Below are positions 60,192-64,000 of a stretch of 64,000 bases of DNA, in pieces. The notes beneath the pieces are model-generated. The model did no database searches. It was not told the DNA's origin and was given only the letters and a program-made list of their open reading frames with translations. Position 1 is the first letter of the stretch, and each line of letters begins with the position of its first letter. The position numbers and the translations under genes are program-made. The stretch is from Herbihabitans rhizosphaerae (lineage in GTDB: Bacteria; Actinomycetota; Actinomycetes; Mycobacteriales; Pseudonocardiaceae), in NCBI RefSeq assembly GCF_004216555.1, contig NZ_SGWQ01000003.1, forward strand, positions 606,146 to 670,145, read 5' to 3'.

Positions 60192-61382
60192 ATGCCGGGT
60201 ATGCAGCACTACCGCCGGCTACTTGCCACGCCGGGAATCAAGTCGCTGCTGGTGCTCATGTTCTTCGCGCGCATCCCGTCCACGGCCAGCGGCATGGCGG
60301 TCACGCTGCACGTCGCGGTCGGGCTCGGCCACTCCTACGGCGCCGCCGGCCTCGCCGGCGCGGTGGTCACCATCGGGCACGCGGTCGGCGGGCCGATCGC
60401 CGGCCGGCTCGTGGACCGGTACGGCCTGCGCACGCTGGTCCTGATCACCACGATCGGCGAGGCACTGTTCTGGATCGTCGCGCCGCGCGTGCCCTACGCC
60501 CTGCTGCTGGCGCTCGGGTTCGTCGGCGGCATGCTGATCCTGCCGGCGATGTCGATCGGCCGGCAGGCGATCGCCGCGCTCGTACCGCCGGAGTCCCGGC
60601 GCACCGCGTACTCGCTGGACTCGATCTCCGTCGAACTCACCTACATGTTCGGCCCCACGCTCGCCGTGCTGTTGTGCACCCAGGCCGGCACCAGAGCCGC
60701 GCTGACCTGGCTCGGCATCACGATCGTCGTGCTCGGCGCCGCCGTCTATCTGGTCAACCCGGCCGTGCGCAGCGAGGACGAGGCACCGGTCGGCCAGGCC
60801 CGCCCGCCGCGCAAGGAGTGGCTCACCGGTCGGCTGATCGCCGTGCTGCTCGTCGGCGGCGCCGCGGTGTTCGTGCTGGCCGGGATGGAGGTCGCGATCA
60901 TCGCCGACCTGCGCGCCTACGGCGAACTGCCGTTGACCGGCGTGGTGATCGCGGCGAGCTGCGTGGCGTCGATGGTCGGCGGACTGGTGCACGGCGTGGT
61001 GCGGCGATCACTGCCCTCGGTCGTGCTGCTGACCCTGCTCAGTGCGCTCTGCGTGCCGATCGGGCTCGCCGGAGACGCCTGGTGGATCCTCGCGCTGGCC
61101 GTGCTCCCGATGAGCCTGATGTGCGCGCCGACGCTGGCCGCCACCGCCGAGTCGGTCAGCACGCTGGCGCCGGCCGCGGTCCGGGGTGAGGCGATGGGCC
61201 TGCAGAGCGCGGCGCTCACCCTCGGCGGCGCGGCCGGCACCCCGGTGATCGGGTTCGTGATGGACCACTCCTCGCCGAGCTGGGGCTACGCGGCAGCCGG
61301 GATCGGCGGGCTGATCATCGCCGCGATCGCCGCCGTCGCCGTTGTTCGCGGCAGGCGAACCCCGGAAACCGTTGCGCCATAA
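60192..61382 (+). CDS. MFS transporter
   Basis: About 396 residues; ATG 60192 or 60201. MFF.RIPSTASGMAVTLHVAVG, GPIAGRLVDRYGLRTLVL (motif A), AYSLDSISVELTYMFGPTLA, and a short central loop. Same YcaD-like group as the gene at 16122. Divergent from the DHA2 pump with the operator between. Confidence 0.88.
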   Translation: MPGMQHYRRLLATPGIKSLLVLMFFARIPSTASGMAVTLHVAVGLGHSYGAAGLAGAVVTIGHAVGGPIAGRLVDRYGLRTLVLITTIGEALFWIVAPRVPYALLLALGFVGGMLILPAMSIGRQAIAALVPPESRRTAYSLDSISVELTYMFGPTLAVLLCTQAGTRAALTWLGITIVVLGAAVYLVNPAVRSEDEAPVGQARPPRKEWLTGRLIAVLLVGGAAVFVLAGMEVAIIADLRAYGELPLTGVVIAASCVASMVGGLVHGVVRRSLPSVVLLTLLSALCVPIGLAGDAWWILALAVLPMSLMCAPTLAATAESVSTLAPAAVRGEAMGLQSAALTLGGAAGTPVIGFVMDHSSPSWGYAAAGIGGLIIAAIAAVAVVRGRRTPETVAP

Positions 61383-61449
61383 GCCAAGCGTCGATTTTGT
61401 CGGACCCGCCGCGTAGCGTCCACATCAGTCGACCAAGAGGGGGCCAACC

Positions 61450-62718
61450 ATGGTAGAGGGAATCTCACGACGAGGCATGCTCACCTCGGCGGCGGCCGGG
61501 ATCGCCGCCGTTCCGCTCGGCTCGCTGGCCGCGAGCGCGGAGCAGGACGGCGCGGCCGAGTTCGCCGTCCCGCCGGCCACCGGTGCGATCACGCCGTTCC
61601 GTCTGCACGTGCCGGAGGCAGTGCTGCGGGACCTGCGGCGGCGGCTCGCCGCCACACGGTTTCCCGAGCGCGAGACCGTGCCGGACATCTCGCAGGGCGC
61701 GCGGCTGGAGCAGGTTCGCGGCCTCGCGCGGCACTGGCTCAACCGGTACGACTGGCGGCGGACCGAGGCGCGGCTGAACGCGTTCGGCCAGTACCGCACC
61801 AAGATCGACGGGCTCGGCATCCACTTCCTGCACGTGCGCTCGCGGCACGAGAACGCCACGCCCCTGCTGCTCACGCACGGCTGGCCCGGTTCGGTGCTGG
61901 AGTTCGCCGACGTGATCGGCCCGCTGACCGATCCGACCGCGCACGGCGGCCGTGCCGAGGACGCGTTCCACGTCATCGCGCCGTCGCTGCCCGGGTTCGG
62001 ATTCTCCGACAAGCCAACGGAAACCGGCTGGAACCTCACCCGGATCGCGCGCGCGTGGACGGAGTTGATGCGGCGCCTCGGATACGGCCGGTACCTCGCG
62101 CAGGGCGGCGACTGGGGCGCCGGCATCACCCAGCGCATGGCCGAGATGGGCGCGCCCGGCCTCACCGCGATCCACCTCAACATGGCGTTCATCTCCGAGC
62201 CGCCGCTGCAGGGCCCGCCGACGCCGGAGGAGCAGGCGGCGCTGGATCGCTTCAAGTGGTTCGCCGAGGAGGGATCCGGCTACTTCGAGCAGCAGCGCAC
62301 CCGGCCGCAGACCGTCGGCTACGCGCTGGTCGACTCGCCGCTCGGCCAGGCGTCGTGGATCTTCGAGAAGTTCGTGGACTGGACCGACAGCGGCGGGCGC
62401 CCGGAGGACGAGTTCGGCTACGACAAGATCCTCGACGACATCACGCTGTACTGGCTGACCGGTACCGGTGCGTCGTCGGCTCGTATTTACTGGGAGGCGA
62501 TGCGCGACCCCACGCAGCCGTCCGAGGTCACGGTGCCGGTCGGGTACACCACCTTCCCCAAGGAGCTCGTGCCGATGCCGAAGGTGTGGGCGGAGCGCGT
62601 CTTCAAGGACAAGCTCGTGTACTTCAACAAGGTGGCGCGCGGCGGGCACTTCGCCGCGTTCGAGCAGCCGGCCATCTTCACCTCCGAACTGCGCGCGTTC
62701 GCCCGAGCCCTGCGCTGA
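61450..62718 (+). CDS. Exported epoxide hydrolase (EHN type)
   Basis: 422 residues. N-terminal signal with SRRGMLTSAAAGIAAVPLG (twin arginine, possible Tat). Epoxide-hydrolase N-domain: PFRLHVPEAVLRDLRRRLAA, then LLLTHGWPGSVLEF, nucleophile Asp in GGDWGAGI, Tyr residues of the lid and His in GGHFAAFEQP. Juvenile-hormone/microsomal type that hydrates epoxides. Unlike the EphE-like protein at 9991, the nucleophile is present. Confidence 0.93.
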   Translation: MVEGISRRGMLTSAAAGIAAVPLGSLAASAEQDGAAEFAVPPATGAITPFRLHVPEAVLRDLRRRLAATRFPERETVPDISQGARLEQVRGLARHWLNRYDWRRTEARLNAFGQYRTKIDGLGIHFLHVRSRHENATPLLLTHGWPGSVLEFADVIGPLTDPTAHGGRAEDAFHVIAPSLPGFGFSDKPTETGWNLTRIARAWTELMRRLGYGRYLAQGGDWGAGITQRMAEMGAPGLTAIHLNMAFISEPPLQGPPTPEEQAALDRFKWFAEEGSGYFEQQRTRPQTVGYALVDSPLGQASWIFEKFVDWTDSGGRPEDEFGYDKILDDITLYWLTGTGASSARIYWEAMRDPTQPSEVTVPVGYTTFPKELVPMPKVWAERVFKDKLVYFNKVARGGHFAAFEQPAIFTSELRAFARALR

Positions 62719-62756
62719 ACCCGTTGACACACAAGGAGATTCAACGCTGACACCTT

Positions 62757-62862
62757 GTCAACCGCACCCAAGGGGAACGTGACGCGACTCAGCCACGGTG
62801 ACGACGCAACCGCCGCTGACCGCGAAAGGCACCCAATACTGGGGAATCGCGGGGAGGCGGAC
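62757..62862 (+). ncRNA. Conserved ~105-nt non-coding element, copy B
   Basis: Begins GTCAACCGCACC, then AAGGGGAACGTGACGC, AGCCACGGTGAC, ends GGGGAGGCGGAC, in the same strand as copy A at 15617. The 3' boundary coincides with the point from which LysE-like coding sequence is recognisable. Nothing else of note in 62719-62756. Confidence 0.55.
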
Positions 62863-63310
62863 AAGTCTCGCCGCGCTGCCGCACACCAGCGCGGTGGCGT
62901 TCCAGGTGATCAAGTACCTGGGCGTGGCTTATCTGCTGTACATGGCATGGGCGACCTGGCGGGACAAGGGCGCGCTCACCGTCGAGCAGGACAAGCAGCC
63001 GCTGCTGGTGCGCAAGGTGATCATGTCCGGCGTGCTGGTGAACCTGCTGAACCCGAAGCTGACGCTGTTCTTCTTCGCGTTCCTGCCGCAGTTCGTGCCG
63101 GCTGGCCAGTCCGGCGCGGTGCCGCACATGGTCGGCCTGAGCGCGGTGTTCATGGCGCTCACGTTCGTCGTGTTCGTCGGCTACGGCACGTTCGCCGCGC
63201 TGATCCGCGACCGGGTGATCTCCCGGCCGGCCGTACTCACCTGGATGCGCCGCACGTTCGCCGGCGCGTTCGCCGCGATGGGAGCCAAGCTCGCCTTCAC
63301 GAACCAGTAG
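62863..63310 (+). pseudogene. LysE-family exporter lacking its 5' third
   Basis: From 62863 the frame reads TSLAALPHTSAVAFQVIKYL, GVAYLLYMAWATWRDKGA and LVNLLNPKLTLFFFAFLPQF, ending MGAKLAFTNQ: a normal LysE/RhtB C-terminal two thirds. The first ~50-60 residues, including the first membrane helix, are replaced by the conserved element. A GTG at 62798 inside the element keeps the frame open, but that start has no homologous sequence. Probably non-functional, or expressed as a shortened protein. Confidence 0.75.
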
Positions 63311-63416
63311 CACCCCAGTGGCGCCGCCTGAGAACCTCGGCGAACTCCACGATGTCCACGCTATCGGGATACGCCTGGCCGGTCCCCGGGCCGATGGGAT
63401 GTGTCAGGATCGCGGC

Positions 63417-64000
63417 ATGTCATCGTCGACAGCACGCCCCGGTGGACACGGCACGGTGATCACGGTCGCGCCGACCGGTGCCGAGCACGCCAAGTCCGAC
63501 GTGCCCAACCTGCCCGTCACGATCGAGGAGCTCGTCTCCACCGCACAGGACTGCGAGCGCGTCGGCGCGTCGATGATCCACGTGCACATCCGAGACGAGG
63601 ACGCCAAGCCCTCGCTCGATCCGCAGCGGCTCAAGGACACCGTGGCCGCGCTGCGCGAGCAGACCAACCTGATCGTCCAGCTCTCCACCGGCGGCGCGGT
63701 CACCGATCCGGAGGAGCACCGGCTGCGCGTGCTCGACGCGATGCCGGACTCCGCCTCCTGCACGATGGGCACCGTCAACTTCGGCAACGACGTGTTCATG
63801 AACCGCTGGGAGTTCATCGTCGAGCTGCACAAGGGCATGCGGGAGCGCGAGATCGTCCCCGAGTACGAGATCTTCGACCTTGGCCACCTCGCCGCGCTGC
63901 GCCGGCTGCTCGACGAGCACGGCCTGCCCGCGGGCGGCCACGTGCACCTCGACCTGGTGATGGGCGTGCCGGGTGGCATGCCGGGCGACACCGAGACCGT
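63417..64000 (+). CDS. BKACE/DUF849 beta-keto acid cleavage enzyme, 5' part
   Basis: At least 194 residues; the frame is open at the window edge. VTVAPTGAEHAKSDVPNLPV, ASMIHVHIRDEDAKPSLDPQ (HxH for Zn2+), LIVQLSTGGAVTDPEEHRLR, MGTVNFGNDVFMN and GHVHLDLVMGVPGGMPG. BKACE enzymes condense a beta-keto acid with acetyl-CoA to give acetoacetate and a CoA ester; the founding member acts on 3-keto-5-aminohexanoate in lysine fermentation. The substrate here is unknown. Confidence 0.92.
   Translation, partial: MSSSTARPGGHGTVITVAPTGAEHAKSDVPNLPVTIEELVSTAQDCERVGASMIHVHIRDEDAKPSLDPQRLKDTVAALREQTNLIVQLSTGGAVTDPEEHRLRVLDAMPDSASCTMGTVNFGNDVFMNRWEFIVELHKGMREREIVPEYEIFDLGHLAALRRLLDEHGLPAGGHVHLDLVMGVPGGMPGDTET

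Noticed and set aside
62798-62862. N-terminal extension of LysE starting inside the conserved element
   Set aside because: The sequence is shared with the non-coding copy A in nucleotide form, and has no LysE similarity.

Overview
The window is chromosomal DNA of a high-GC actinobacterium, most likely of the order Pseudonocardiales (Amycolatopsis, Saccharothrix or Kutzneria-like). The reasons are the very high G+C and frequent GTG/TTG starts, WhiB, a mycothiol-type maleylpyruvate isomerase domain, an F420/PPOX-type protein, EspG/PPE-like type VII secretion genes, and a backbone whose gene order follows the Mycobacterium tuberculosis block from acs (Rv3667) to the metallophosphoesterase (Rv3683). 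Species was not determined; the synteny statements come from memory of the M. tuberculosis order, not from a search.

Layout. 1-3.4 kb: edge of an XRE/DUF5753 regulator, a small unknown gene, a degenerate Fic-fold protein, a secreted trypsin-like protease and a GNAT enzyme. 3.5-15.6 kb: conserved backbone with acsA, nhaA, a holin-like membrane protein, an ephE-like hydrolase, the translationally coupled marP-nudix-tlpA-nth operon, a small membrane protein and crp. Inside it sit a small secreted protein with the cysteine pattern of the tendamistat-type amylase inhibitors and two tandem membrane proteins sharing a CGxQxMRxGQxC outer loop. 15.6-23.6 kb: an accessory insert between crp and the MBL hydrolase, with a conserved non-coding element, an MFS pump, a TetR/hydrolase pair, a second DnaN clamp, a PE-like/DUF3558/PPE-like/EspG module and a broken PAP2 gene. 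23.6-40.7 kb: backbone again (MBL hydrolase, Nudix, RidA, DUF4177, two ArsA/GET3-like ATPases, whiB4-like, ponA, YqeY, metallophosphoesterase, tRNA-Pro) with extra genes interspersed.

40.8-64 kb: accessory, mainly metabolic and stress-related. It begins beside the tRNA with a large protein carrying an AbiEii/MenT-type nucleotidyltransferase domain, then KTSC, an AraC/NmrA/MDR redox locus, an S9 peptidase, a secreted protease, a Dps/Ohr/flavin reductase/SDR stress group, an esterase, a PPOX protein, an aldo-keto reductase, a heptad-repeat coiled-coil gene behind two DnaA boxes, an ArsR-SRPBCC-MDMPI operon, a TetR-controlled DHA2 efflux pump, another MFS, an epoxide hydrolase, a 5'-truncated LysE exporter and the start of a BKACE (DUF849) enzyme.

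DNA-level signals stand out as much as the genes. A ~105-nt element occurs twice (15.6 and 62.8 kb), the second copy fused to a decapitated LysE gene. The palindrome GTCCACWGTGGAC occurs nine times, always inside genes and in different reading frames. Two promoters share a 19-bp spacer with an identical 16-bp palindrome, the signature of MerR control. A 34-bp perfect palindrome lies between the ArsA pair and a reductase gene. Two genes (35.5 and 57.7 kb) look frameshifted.
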